A DNA stretch of 64,000 nt from Oreocharis arfaki (GCA_013398015.1 VZRR01011356.1:87973-151972), one strand, 5' to 3'; shown: positions 36,701-48,988, counted from the stretch's first letter. Notes: generated by a model not told the origin, from the sequence alone. Numbers and translations are program-made.

Positions 36701-39700
36701 TTCATGTTGCTGTAATGACCTAAAATTCCTTAACCTTTTCTTTATTTCTTGAAAATTGTGTGAAATTAGTGTTCCACAAATGAAACTCTTTTCATCTGAG
36801 GATAACAGATGGCTGGAAAAGGAATACATATTCATGGGTTGTGAAAAGGCACTTTATGGTTACCAACTAGGTTTTCTTTTTTTTCAACTGATTTCCTTAA
36901 CTGATTTTTGTAGGCAAGTCATGACATGAGATTATAAAGTATGTACATAAATGCTTTTAAAAAATCTCTAGCATTGTAAGTCTCATTGAAGTTCGATTCA
37001 AGTTGAACTAGATAGAAAACTAATGACAACTAGATGTTCGACTAAAATGCCAAATGGTGGAAAAAATTATTAAAGTAGAGTAAGTACTAAAATGAGTTAC
37101 TGGGATCCTAACCAGAAGATGAATCATTGACTGTATTGATCACTTACTGAGTGAATTTGTCAGCATTTAAAAGAAAGATTGGGAGAATTTTTCTCCATAG
37201 TTGAATATATAAAAAGAACATTACACTGTATATGCTGTGCTTCACCCTGCAAAGCAGTTTAAGAAGGTGACTTAGTATTATTATCTTGCATAGCAGGGGA
37301 CAAAACTGAAGAAAGTAAGTCTATTATATTACTTACCCAGGATTGCCCTGGAAAACTTGGTAGAAAAACTAAGATAAAACATGGTTATATTACGTACATG
37401 TGGTGGAGTTACTGGACAGTACCTTATTTGCCATATGTGTGTGGTTGGAATGGTAGGGAAAATGCTGAAGTAATTTGCCAGCTGCCGTTGTGCACCAATG
37501 CATTTTCCAGTTAGCTGAGCAGTGGTATCTCTCAGAAGATCCCCTGTGACTATCAGTGTGCACAGTTGTAAGAGGCCACCTTACTTATAAGGGATATCTC
37601 TATGTTTGTCTTGAGCTTCTCTTTATATGAGCATCAGTGGGGCCTGGAGAGATGTGAGGTGTGTGGAGGAGGATGGTGCTCAGCATTGCTTTCCCTGCTG
37701 CTTGTCCCAGGTGATTCCTTCCAGCAGACATAGGTCAGGTCCAGGCCCTGTGCTTAGGTGAGCTGCTGAGTAGTTTGAACTGATGTGGGCTGGCGGGGAG
37801 GGATGAGGGACCTGGAGGTAGACTCTTAGCTGCTCCTGTTCAAGTGAGGACTGCCACACTATTTGTATGAGACTGCCTTGACTTCCAGTGACAGCACTAA
37901 TTAATAATTTAAATCCTTCATCTCTCATGAAACTCTTTGATCTTCTGTTTTTTCAGCCCTAATAAACGTCAGCATTGTGAAGTATCTTTAATCTACTGGC
38001 TTCAACTAAAACAAGGCAACTTTTGTCTAGGATGAGGTTAAAAGATGGTGGATTCAAAAAGAGAAATTCAGGGCCTGTGTTAGTCCCTTGAGAATTTACA
38101 TGATAGGGCTTTAGCAGGACTGGGAGTGGCTTTTGTAAACTAGAAACATAAGTCCTTTTCAGTAAGAAAAATATAATATAAACCATGTTTACACTGAACT
38201 GTCTTTTATGATAATGATTAAAAGAAGTGTTTCCCTCAATGTGGAATTAGTTATTTGTTGGTAGAATAATCAGAGGTGACTAAACCTACAGTGAATGTGC
38301 CTCTGTCAGGTTTTCAAAGAATATTTCTAGCAGAGCCTTGTTTCATTTGGCCCCCATGGTCTGTGTGGAGTTTTAGGTGTCTCTTTATGACACTAATATC
38401 ACTATAGAGTAGATCTAATCAGATATTCTCAAGGTTTGATCATCAAACTTTGAGCTATTCCTGTAAATGAATATTTAACAATTGAAAGTTGCTTTTCTTC
38501 ATAAAAATTAGTTTCTTGAAATTTGTATCACAAATTAGAGCATCATGCCAATACCATCTACTGATTTTTCTTTCAGAAGTGTTCCCAAGCTTAGTACTTT
38601 ATGAGCTCAACCTCAACTCCAGCCAGTGGTAAAACTCAGTATTAAATAAACAGATTGAAATAGCAATTGGCAGATTTTATGTTAATTGACTCTTAAAAAT
38701 GTGTGTATTTAGAACGTTTATTCATCTAAATATATCTGAAGAACTTTAGAAAACAGTGTTATTGTACTCTTTTGTTCTCTATGTGGCATTGTCAGCATTA
38801 TCCCCAGTGAAGCCAATTAAGTCATCAGTTACTTTATATTCATCAGTATTATATGTTCTTAATGATGCATTAAAGCATTAAATAATTTCCAGTCTTCTCT
38901 ACTTTCTCATAAATGGTCATTTTTTATAAATGTATTTGTTTTGGTAGTGCTGATATATGCTGGTTTAGAAAATGCAGAAGGACACATTATACTAGCATTT
39001 TTTGTAATATCTGACTTATTTGTATTTTTTATAATATGCAGCCTTTTACTTTATGCTGCATAAAGCAATTTGGACTTATTTTTTCTTTTGCCTACATTGC
39101 ATATATAATCAGAAATTTATTAGAAGAGATTATGTAATGTTAAAGTGCTGAATTTCCACAAATCGGAAAACTGTCTATCAGCTGCAGGTGTTTTGCCTAG
39201 AGTAAAGTAGTTTTGTGTGATTTCTCTACTTTTTCTGGAGATGTTTAGATGAGAAAGAGAAAGTGAGTTAGTTTAGAAGGGAGGATGGCTTAGAAAATAG
39301 GAATTCTTTAGTCAATATTGTCCTTAATAGAGACTAATGAGGCAGTTGACAGGATGGGCATATGATGATAAGTGTAATCCTTGACCCAGTGAAGTGTATT
39401 GTTTTGAGAAGGTGTGAAATGGTTTGCTTTGGACAGTGAGTAATAGAGGTGGCTTAATGGATGCTAGATGTTAAAAGAGCCAGCACTGTTGCCTTTTCAC
39501 TGTCTAAGAGGCAGTCTGCTTGTCAGTTGTTTTTTTACTTGTATTTGAAAATAATGAAAATACTGAGCATGCTTTGAAAGTTGTGGAAGACAAATGTGAA
39601 GTAATATCTGGAAGGAGTTCTGCTAACCTTAGCTGATCACTTCTGAAGTCTGCGAAGACAAGTATTGATAGGTTGCAGAGGTAATTTTATCCAGGTTTCC

Positions 39701-39891
39701 TTTTTTCAGTGTTGTTTCTAAGGAAATTGCCATATTGTTTTGACATGGCATCACAAGTTTCAGGGCGTAATTTCATGACATAGCTGGCTTGATCCCACAA
39801 CACATTGCTTCTCAACAGGTGGACCCAGTTCTTATGTATTTTCCAATTTTTTTTCCTTTTTTTGCGCATTTATAATTTTTAAAAAATATGA

Positions 39892-39906
39892 TTTTTTTTT
39901 TTTTTT
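39892..39906 (+). repeat. poly(T) run, 15 T
   Basis: Fifteen T after a further T-rich patch (39847-39863). A homopolymer with no element recognised beside it. Confidence 0.85.
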
Positions 39907-40204
39907 GGAGGGGCCAGTCTTCTCTTATTTAAGCTCTCTAAGCAGTATCATTGTAAAGTCCAGCAGAAATGAGAGCAAATACAAGGCAGTGGCAGGAGTG
40001 TGTGGCAAAGATTTAGCAGGAGAAACCTATACCCTGAGGCAGCCCTTAGCTCATCTCTTCAGCATCATCTAACTGCATCCTGAGATTGCATCAGTGGGAG
40101 GATAATTAAAGGATGTGAATATACACACCCTATCTTTTTAATTGATACTTCATAGTTTCTCACATCTCCAGTTTTATATGCTCCTGTTTATAGAAAATTA
40201 AATT

Positions 40205-40217
40205 AAAAAAAAAAAAA
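40205..40217 (+). repeat. poly(A) run, 13 A
   Basis: Thirteen A before GCTTTTAATG. No attached retroelement is recognised. Confidence 0.85.
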
Positions 40218-42369
40218 GCTTTTAATGACTGGGTAGTGAGTGAGAATAAGGAGGCTGTTGTATTAGGGAAATTATAGATTGATATATTGGAGATAAATTA
40301 TATTAAAGAGGAGAATGAAATCCTAGAGGAACATTACTTGAGATTAGTTTGATTATTTTGATAGTAGTAATAGTTGCTATGATGTCTGTCAAGATGATGA
40401 CAGGTACCAATGACAAAGAGGCAATGATAACTAAAAAGCACAGCTCACCTACTGTGTTTAATTGCGAATTCTTTGAAATTAGTTCCATACTGTTGCTATC
40501 TGTGTTATTTATTGCTCTTAATGAATCAATTGAATGTAGAACTTCAGATTAAAAAGAGCATAAACTACACAATGCTGCACATTATTTGTCTGTCTCTGTC
40601 AAGACAGTCCATATCCGTGTTTCCTTAATTCCTTTGATTTGCTTTTTTCCACTGTATTTTTCATTGCCTTCTCTGAACACAGCATCTGTCCAGTTCTTTA
40701 TCTGCAAAATGATATCTGCTTTTCTTACTTAAATTCCTTCTGCAGTTATGTCATCTGTTGCAAAATATCCAAGTTATCCAGATACCTAAGTAATATATAT
40801 ATAATAGGTAGGGTGGTGTATTGACAGAGGAATTGAAAACTATGCATGTATATGAGCTGCACGTCTGTCATCAGTCCTTCTGCTTTTAATATGGTTCATT
40901 CTCCTGTCTGAGCATGACACATGAAGTTACTTGAGGCAAGGCTTATCTCTTTCTGATGCCATAAGTCCTGTTTAAGTCAAAATAAAAAAATATGTAAGGT
41001 TATTATAAGGAGAAATCCAGGAGAGTTAAGCTGATAATTTTCTTTCAACAGTGAGTAGTGGCCTGAGACTTGAACTGGTGCCAGCCTGAAATATTATGAA
41101 TAATTGGAAGGTGATGAGTAAACCATCTTCTGATAACCAGGGTTTCTTAACTTGCTCAGAGTCATCGTGCAATGTTCTGTACAGGGCTAATGAGTTTTTG
41201 GTAATTATAAAAGAAGAATAATCAGAAGAAACAAGGCAGTAGCCATCCATCACTGAACTCACATAACTGCAAAAATTAAAAGCCTGAGGGAGAAGATGAA
41301 TTCAGAGTTGGTGGTTGTCCATATCATCTTGCTTTGAAAATTTAATATATCTTCTAGGGCCATCCCTCTTGCAGTACAGTAGGGAATTGCCTCCATGACT
41401 ACAGGAGTGTAAAGGCCCCAATGCATCCTTGAGCTTTGTGACTGTAAAGGCTAATTTTGGTTTTACAGAAATAAATCTTAATGATCATGATAATGATAAT
41501 AATAAAATACATATTTAAAAAAACCCCCTGTATTATGCCTTTTTGGTAGTTTATCCTCACCGTTGCTTGTCATACATGGGGAGTCTGTTAAAGTTTCATG
41601 GTGTGAGTTTATTCTTGAAGACAGTAATGAATATCAGCTTCGTTCAGTTTTTGTGAGATTTTATTTGGATAAACTGAACCAACTGGATTTTTTTGCAAGG
41701 CCTGGAATGTAATTCATGGGTGGTGAAATTTTGAATGCTAAAAGTGAAACAAGCCAAATAGATTTTACACTAAAATGACCTGTTTAGAAGTTTTGTCTCT
41801 TGGAGCACAAAGTATTTTTGAACTTATAAATGAGAGTTATTATAATCTAAAAGTAGCCTGGGCCATGTAGTCGAGAATATGCCTCAGGAACAATCCTGCC
41901 CTAGTGGGAAATGGCCAGAATGACCTAAAAATTATTTCATTACTCAAACTTTGTAGCTTTTTGAAGGCTGTAATAATGTGTGTCATGCAGGGGGAAGGAG
42001 GTAATCAGTGTAAATCTGGATATACTGCAAGTGAAGTGATCGATGAAAATCATATGCCTTTTTCTTTGAACAGTTTGATCAAATAATGAGCAGATATTTT
42101 ATAACCAAATTTTACAATGTGATACTTCTTAACAAAGCTTCAGTAACAAAGCTGTGGTAGTGAGGAAACAGTCTGATTCACAGAAAACTGAGATCATTTC
42201 TTGGATTGCATCTGAGTGTGAAAATATGAAGTTGACATTATGGAAGCTATGAAGTGTTTCTCACAGTGCTATAAATGAATCACTGGCATTGACAGGAAGA
42301 AATTGAATAAGTGTATGATAGGAAACAAGTTCTATTATGAGAAATACTGTTTCTGCTATAATTTTGGTT

Positions 42370-42409
42370 TTTCTAAATTTCTCCTTCCCCTCCCCTCTTT
42401 CCCCTTCAG
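42370..42409 (+). promoter_or_regulatory. CDK14: 3' splice site for the PFTAIRE exon
   Basis: A long pyrimidine tract, rich in CCCC runs, ends ttccccttcag with AG at 42408-42409. The sequence tttctaaat near 42370-42378 is a plausible branch site. This is the strongest acceptor of the three by tract length. Confidence 0.85.
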
Positions 42410-42489
42410 GGTAAATGGAAAGCTGGTGGCATTGAAGGTGATTAGATTACAAGAAGAGGAAGGAACCCCATTTACTGCTATCAGGGAAG
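42410..42489 (+). CDS. CDK14: CDK14 coding exon, residues 155-182 (catalytic Lys, PFTAIRE helix)
   Basis: This 80-bp exon begins with the last base of the Lys155 codon and encodes VNGKLVALKVIRLQEEEGTP followed by FTAIRE. It ends one base into the codon for residue 182. VALKV holds the ATP-anchoring Lys164. PFTAIRE (175-181) is the helix that contacts the cyclin and gives the family its name; its Glu181 pairs with Lys164 in the active state. The sequence is intact and matches human CDK14 as recalled. The donor is G|GTATGC, weaker than the two GTAAGT donors. Reading through it would add about 20 unrelated residues before a stop at 42567-42569. Confidence 0.97.
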
Positions 42490-43091
42490 GTATGCACTCA
42501 CATTTAGTGATTATATATGTGGGGGTTTTTTGTAATTACATTGCGCTTCTTATTTCTGTGCCATGCTAGAATGACTAACTTGAGAATTCAGATTACATAG
42601 TTATATTCTCAGTAGGGAGAAACTTTGGTGCTTCAAAAACAAAGCCTCTGGTGTGGGAGTTCTTGTTAAAGAATGCAGCTCCGCCTGTGCTTTGGCTCCT
42701 GTTAGATTTACTATACAAACGAGTACTTAAGAGCACGTTTAAGGTGGGTGTGAGAAGTCACTCTGGAAGATGAGGGAACTGTGTAAGACGCGCTTCTTGC
42801 CCGCAGGCAGCACCTAGGATGAATGGAGATGTAATTTTTCATATATACGCAGCATGAAGCAATGACAAGCATTTCTTGATAAAGGCAATCAAAAGATCAG
42901 GGAGCAAAACTGCAGGCGCCTCAGAAGCTGTGTGAAGCTTGCCACTAGCTTTTGTTTGTTTTTCCTTCCCCACGGACTCTAAGTTGCGTGGCTTGGGAAT
43001 GATTCTTATCTAGTGTGCTTGGAGATGCCTGTTAAGCTTTCTGCTCCACTCCTTTATCCTTCCTTGTCAGCCTCTCCTGGTCCCTAGTGAC

Positions 43092-43125
43092 GGCTCCTTT
43101 ATCTGTCTGGCTCCTTTATCTGTCT
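43092..43125 (+). repeat. 17-bp perfect tandem duplication
   Basis: The unit GGCTCCTTTATCTGTCT occurs twice with no mismatch. A partial third echo (GAGCTCCTTT) follows at 43131-43140. Confidence 0.95.
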
Positions 43126-44306
43126 GTGTCGAGCTCCTTTGCCGAAATTGCTGGATATGCCTTCTTTGTGTGGGGCTTCTCTCTTAAGAAGGTACTAGAA
43201 TTGAGCGTTGGTAGAGAAATAATAAACAATTTACCATTACACCACTGATACAGACTCAGCTGAAATTGGTAATGAACTTAAGAGATGAAACTGTTATGAC
43301 TTTGAGGGACCTTTAAAAATTGTACTGTCAGCATAATTCCCAGGGTGAGATGAGCCAGGGGGGTACCAGAACATCAGCCCTCACAGGGTCCACAGTTGGC
43401 CCTGCATGTGAGGTGTGTGGCTTCATGATCATGAGAGCCCCAGGCACAGCAGCTGTAGCTCCCTTGTGCCTTTCTCCTGCCTGTGTTCCTGCAGCCATCT
43501 GTATGTCTGTCTGTACAATGAGCCCATTCTGGAGCAGGCCGGGCAAAAAACCCCCATGTTTCATGTGATTGACACCCTGAAGTTAGAGGTCTCTGAACTA
43601 CTGTGGATTTCCATCCCAAGATCGTGCATTTTAAAGGTGGCTCTTTCACAAAGGAGGGAAAACCATGAGTGGCCAATTTATGAAGGAATTTCCACAGTTC
43701 TTCTGTACTGTTTCATCTGAGCAACAATTATTGAATGATCTGACACATTTATTCATAACAATATCTATTTTATCTGTGAGCTGTCTGTCCCTTCAGCTGT
43801 GCTGTGATAATGAGGTGTGCAGAGGGTTACGGGTGCAGCTTTCAATATCTGTAATGCTGAGTTCCAGTTATAACAGTCTGTATTTCAAATATGTTTATTG
43901 TTCTTCAGGTTTATAGTTGATACAGTACCGACAATAAGACAATAGTAAATATGACTTTCTTGTGCCTTTTTAGTGACACTTAAAAGGTTTTTGAAGGTGA
44001 GCTTGGTCTAGATGAAAGTTTAGAGCACTATTACTGTCAAATGCAGTATAATCCCTTTTCCTTCATAAATAGTGTGTTGTGTGAGCTCAGTATAAAGAAG
44101 TATTCATTAGTAAAAAGAACAGAGATTTTTCCCACTTGATATTTTTTATAAATTATAAAGGCACAGTTGAATGAAAATACTTCTCACACTGTCATTGGAG
44201 AAGTTTTCTTTTTAGCTGTGACTGCAATACTGTGGTTGAAGCCAGTTAAAATTCTGGTGCTTTAATATTAGTAGAACAAAGGTCTTGTCTAGAAAAGCTC
44301 TTGAAG

Positions 44307-44463
44307 TTAATAATTAATACCCGTTTAAGTGTGTGGTGTCTCACTGATTTTGACAGGACTGTATGCATCCATTATGTTTTTAAGTCTTCATCNATTAATA
44401 ATTAATACCGATTTAAGTGTGTGACAGGACTGTATGCAACCATTATGTTTTTAAGTCTTCATC
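44307..44463 (+). repeat. imperfect tandem duplication joined by a single N
   Basis: Copy 1 (44307-44392, 86 bp) and copy 2 (44395-44463, 69 bp) both run from TTAATAATTAATACC to TTAAGTCTTCATC. They differ by a 17-bp segment present only in copy 1 (between GTGTGTG and ACAGGAC) and a few substitutions. An N sits at 44393 between them. The layout suggests two alleles or contig ends placed side by side. Confidence 0.9.
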
Positions 44464-45004
44464 TAAGCTGAGGCTAGATCCAAAGAGTATTAGGATAATA
44501 ATAAAGTTTTTTCTCAACTCTTGTAGACTCTTGGTTAGGTGGGGTCAAACTTGGGTTGCAGGTTGTTTATGAGGGGTTTTTTTGGTAAATGAAATCTTTC
44601 ATCTCATTGATAGCGGAATTTAATTCAGCAGCTATCAGTATAAATATAGTGTTGTATGTTTTATGTCATGTAGAAGTCACACATACCTGATATGTAAGAT
44701 GGGAAGGGGAAAAATCTGTGTTTAGTTAGGCTTTGACTTTTCTGTTGCTGGTTTTGATTTTGTCAGAAACAAGTATTAGGACCAGAAAAGTAAGGAAAGC
44801 TGTATTACGAATTTAATTTTCAGAAGGTAAACCTCATTGATGTTGTACCAGGCCTGTAGTATTTGACAGTAACACTGCAGCTGCTACAGCCATGGGCTTC
44901 ACTAGCAAGACCTTAGGAAGCTGTTGCTTTCCTCTTGGCAGTGTCCAATCCATCTTGGACATGCTGGGTTCTTGTAAAGCATCCAAGGCTGCTGTCAGTT
45001 ACAA

Positions 45005-45029
45005 GGGTGGGGGAGGGGGGGGTGGAGGG
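45005..45029 (+). other. G-quadruplex-type motif
   Basis: G runs of 3, 5, 8, 2 and 3 are separated by single T or A bases. The eight-G run can be split to satisfy four runs with short loops. This is the densest G cluster in the window, on the + strand. Confidence 0.65.
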
Positions 45030-46169
45030 AATGCAAAAAGAAATGCTTCTATGAGCTCTTGAAATTATCTGATAAGTTTGATATGGAAAACCAGTAAGAA
45101 TGGGACACTGTGTTAAGCAGTTTTCTCTTGATCTTTGATGACTAACGAAGGGCTCCAGTGCTATAATTTAGGCTGGGACAATTAGAACAAGGACAAATAC
45201 CACTGAAGATGAGATCAACTTCTAATTTCAGTTATCTGAGAAATAGTGTTCCCTTAATGGAAAAATGCATATATAATGGTGTGAGCCAGAGGTCTGTTGG
45301 AGGGTGTTTCATTCCAAACTCTTTCATAATGGCAAAACCAGGCAGGTTTCATCTTGATTTTTCCCTTATTTTCTAATTTTCCACCAATGCAAGGCAAATC
45401 CAGGCAGAAGTCTAGTTAGTTGTAAATTAAAACTACTGTTGGAAAATCGTTTAACAGTTCTCATGGCTCCTTGAGTAAAGCAGTGAGAGAAAATAACATT
45501 CCTGCTCAGTGCTCCTGAGGGGGATGCTGTGTGATGTTAATTAGGGGGAAGTTACAGGCTGAAATCCTAAGCAGTGGTCATGCTGAGGGAATGTTGTAGC
45601 TGTCTGTGTACAGGGAACCATATTGTTACTGTTGTGACAGCAGCAGAATGAAGCTCAAAGTAAAACAAAGCTACAAAGGAGAAAGACTAAGAGAAGTGGG
45701 AAAATGAAGGATATAAATATGGAAAGTGTGACTAGAGACAAGCGCTAGCTTGGTTGAAAAAAAAAGTGGAAGGAAAAGTAAAAAATAAAAAAACCAACAA
45801 CAACAAAAAAAATCCCAGTAAAGCTGCCTAAGGAAAATCGTAGTTAATTTTAAGGCCTGGGGGAGGTTTAGCTGAAACTTCAATTAAAGCTTATAAAGTA
45901 AGTCTTCTTTTACAGCAGATATGGATTTGTGTCTTCTACCATCAAAGTTACATAGGTTTGAATGAAAATAGGTGAATGTGGCATATTTATTGGTGCTGTT
46001 CAGCTCTTTATTGAATTTCTAGAACAAAATTTAGAAGTAGCCTGTGCTAAATGTTCTTTCAACTTGGCCTGAGTCAGATGTACCAGCTTATTGTATGCAG
46101 TTTACAGGATGTTTCCCTTTGCATTTAACTCACTTAGTCTGGCATAATTTACTTTTGAAGGGCCTGAGG

Positions 46170-46182
46170 AAAAAAAAAAAAA
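46170..46182 (+). repeat. poly(A) run in A-rich patch
   Basis: Thirteen A followed by CAAAGAAAAAATGG and further A-rich sequence to about 46206. No element recognised upstream. Confidence 0.75.
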
Positions 46183-47460
46183 CAAAGAAAAAATGGAGAA
46201 AAAAGCACAACTAATTGGGTGTATATACCTGGGTGAGATAAATCTGTGAGATTTTCTGATAACAAATATGTGAGGGATTCAGGCCACCATATTACTGTTG
46301 TGGGCTAAATGTGCCTGCAATAGTGGTATGTGAGACACTGTGGAGTCTGAAAGTCATTTACACGCTCTTTTCTCATTTAAAATAAATTTGGTCGTATAGG
46401 GATTAGCAAATTATTTGTTTTCTGTGTTGGTGCAGTTGTGGTTTATTCTTTTACTGTAATGCTCATTATCAACTGTTCAGAGATGGTTCAGCATTGGACT
46501 TGAAGTATTATTAAAACCACGGCAGCCAGGAGAAAAGTTCACTGGCCTCAACTTTTACCTCAGATATTTCATTCCCTTAATTTCCTGTAATATTGTATGT
46601 TTATCTAGGCTAAATACTGAACTATGTGGTAGATTCTAATTCTGGGAGCAACTTGATTTACACTTCTGTAGTTATCTTTTTTTCGTTCTGGGTAATAATA
46701 TTGCTTATATCCAGTGTGACAAAAATTTTGCTTTTTGGATGCATATATAGACAAACATCCCTTGGCTTTATCCTTGCTTCTGATAGAACACTCTGTTGTT
46801 TTCTTGGGTAACAAAATTCTTTCTTCCCCATCCCAATTGTGAAAACTTTTTTGCATTTGTTTTTCATTTTCCAGCCTTGCAAATATTTCTATTTACTGTA
46901 GCAATAAAACTCTATTCCAGTGTTTTGGTATATGGTAATGTTTCATTTCCCATAGGTCTAGATGGTGTTTCAAAGCATCATCCAACTTTGTAGGTATTTT
47001 TGTACTTTGTCATTTAAATGCCATGATTAGGCAACTTTCAGTTTATTTTTCTTTTTATTAATTATTGTATTTACGTGTTGTATTTTATATGTATTTGTAC
47101 CAATTTGTGTGTGACATTTAGAAGTGCTCAGGTGATAGACCATCTCTACATCTTTGATTTGGCAATTTCTCAGACAATAATTTTCCATCTACTTCACTGC
47201 CAAAGGCTGTGATCTTATTGCCACGTATGGATAGCAGCAAGCAGAAATACCACATAAGGGCTTTGGAAGCAGTCTGCTGTCTTGCATTATAAAATTACAA
47301 AGAATACAGGAATTGCTTAATGAATGTTTCTAATTTTTAAAGAGCAGTTTATGGTGCATACTGAATAAGTTTATCTTGTTAGTTAGGGGAGAAAGCTTAG
47401 TTCATCTGAGTGCCAGTTAAGAGCATGGAATAGAGAGGCTTAACTCTTGGCCACAGAACA

Positions 47461-47480
47461 TCTTCAGAAGTCTTCAGAAT
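47461..47480 (+). repeat. 10-bp tandem duplication
   Basis: TCTTCAGAAG is followed by TCTTCAGAAT, about 35 bp before the CR1 homology begins. Confidence 0.7.
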
Positions 47481-47514
47481 TTCAGGCCTCTTCCATCCTT
47501 ATCTCACTGTGTTG

Positions 47515-47962
47515 TAGGAGTGAGTCAATAGGAGGCTGCCAAGTTGATTAGAGGGATAGAGCATGTTTCCTATGAGAAAAGGCTGAGAAAATTTGGTTTA
47601 TTCAGCCTGAAAAAGAGAAGGTTTAGGAGTTACCTAATTGCAGCCCTCCACTACCTGAAAGGAGCCTACAGGAAAGACAGAGAGGGACTTTTAACAAGAG
47701 CTTGTAGTGACAAGACACGGGGAAATGGCTTTAAACTGACAGAGAGTAGATGTCAAGAGGAATCTCTTTACTGTGAAGGTTGTGAGGTACTGGAACAGGT
47801 TACCCAGAGAAACTGTGGCTGTCCCATCCCTGGAGATGTTCAAGGCCAGGTTGAATGAGGCTCTGAGCAACCTCGTCTAGTGAAAGGTGTCCCTGCCTAT
47901 GGCAAGGGGTTGGAACGTGGTGATCTTTAAGGTCTCTTCCAACCCAGGCCATTCTATGATTA
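47515..47962 (+). mobile_element. CR1 LINE, 3' fragment
   Basis: A sense-oriented, 5'-truncated CR1 of about 450 bp. One frame from 47544 still reads IRGIEHVSYEKRLRKFGLFS and continues into ALHYLKGAYRKDREGL, the conserved C-terminal part of CR1 ORF2. It then passes ggtactggaacaggttaccc, atccctggagatgttcaagg and ggtctcttccaaccc in the 3' region, ending near ATTCTATGATTA. It is less decayed than the other three copies. Only one full terminal octamer remains. The left end is approximate. Confidence 0.93.
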
Positions 47963-48035
47963 TAAGAGAAGCAAAAAATGAAAACCTGAAACAGTCTCTA
48001 AAGAAGAAATGAGAGCTTGAATTTGTTCCCCACAT

Positions 48036-48125
48036 TTATATTACATATATATGTTATATATTATTATTTTATATATATATATATATATATTAAAATAGTA
48101 TATATTGTAATATATAATATATTAT
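48036..48125 (+). repeat. (TA)n AT-only microsatellite
   Basis: A nearly pure A/T tract with a 22-base alternating TA core at 48070-48091, bordered by TATATATTATTATTTT and TATATTGTAATATATAAT. It lies about 75 bp after the CR1 end. Confidence 0.9.
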
Positions 48126-48926
48126 TCCCCAAGACATATATTTATACCAGACAGTCTTTTTGATGCTGGGAGGTTTTCTGAGGCCTCCCTTTCTGAAATT
48201 GTCAGGCTGGAGGGGATAAATCTTCACAAAACTTTTATCTGTGGAAAATCGAAGTGGAGTAACTGCTAAGAAAGGAATACAGGGAAGATCAGGAGTTTGC
48301 CAAGAGAAAACTCTTACCTAAGTGAATGTGTTATTTATTGTCCAGTGTTCTTAATTGGTGTACAATGGAAAACACTGATTTATATTGACAGTGCTGCAAG
48401 TGATGTAAAGCAGCTGCGCTTTTGTATTATCCCTGAGAAATAGCAGATTCTGTACCCATACCATCTAAGGAAGAGCTCCAGAAAATTGTATTTTGACTCA
48501 GTAGGTATAATTCTTGCAACCTCACTCTGAATTATGACCTGAGTTCCTGCATGCACTTCCCAGCTCAGTGATTTTTGACTGATATGTAGCCTAATGTTCT
48601 TTGTAACACTGAAGTCAACAAATGACCTCATGGCACTATTTAAATGACTCATGGTGATAAGCCTCCTATTCACTGTATTAGAGTAGGTCTGGAAGGTTGC
48701 ATGCTTAGGTCAAGGGCACAGTGAAACAGCATCTGTCTATCTTTTTTTAAGAGTCATTGGTTGATCTACTGGTAGAAGGTAAACATGAAAATTGCAGTGA
48801 AAATCCTATCTTTGTCTTGCAGTAAAGAATATTTTTTTTTTTTTAATTGGAAGTTAAGTCATCCACCTATGTAATGTAAACCTATTCATTTTATTCAGGG
48901 TTGGTTTGGGTGTTTTTTGGTTGCCC

Positions 48927-48956
48927 TTTTTTTTTTTTTTNNNGGGTTTTGGTTTG

Positions 48957-48982
<26 letters not shown>
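48927..48982 (+). repeat. poly(T) pair around an NNN gap
   Basis: Fourteen T (48927-48940), NNN (48941-48943), GGGTTTTGGTTTGCC, then 24 T (48959-48982). The bases before each T run are alike (GGTTGCCC and GGTTTGCC). This may be one homopolymer locus duplicated across a gap. The true length is unknown. Confidence 0.85.

Positions 48983-48988
<6 letters not shown>

Larger units (their letters stand above)
31491..42409 (+). other. CDK14: CDK14 intron (10.9 kb, phase 2)
   Basis: The intron runs from a GTAAGT donor to a C/T-rich acceptor and splits the Lys155 codon after two bases. It contains one short CR1 3' end, poly(T) and poly(A) runs around 39.9 and 40.2 kb, and a GAT/AAT-rich patch near 41480-41506. 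A GC-richer stretch at about 35170-35400 carries a minus-strand frame of 155 codons that I do not consider a gene. Confidence 0.93.

Noticed and set aside
36990..37009. tRNA B-box-like gttcgattc with a small inverted repeat
   Set aside because: No A box, anticodon stem or acceptor stem could be placed around it.
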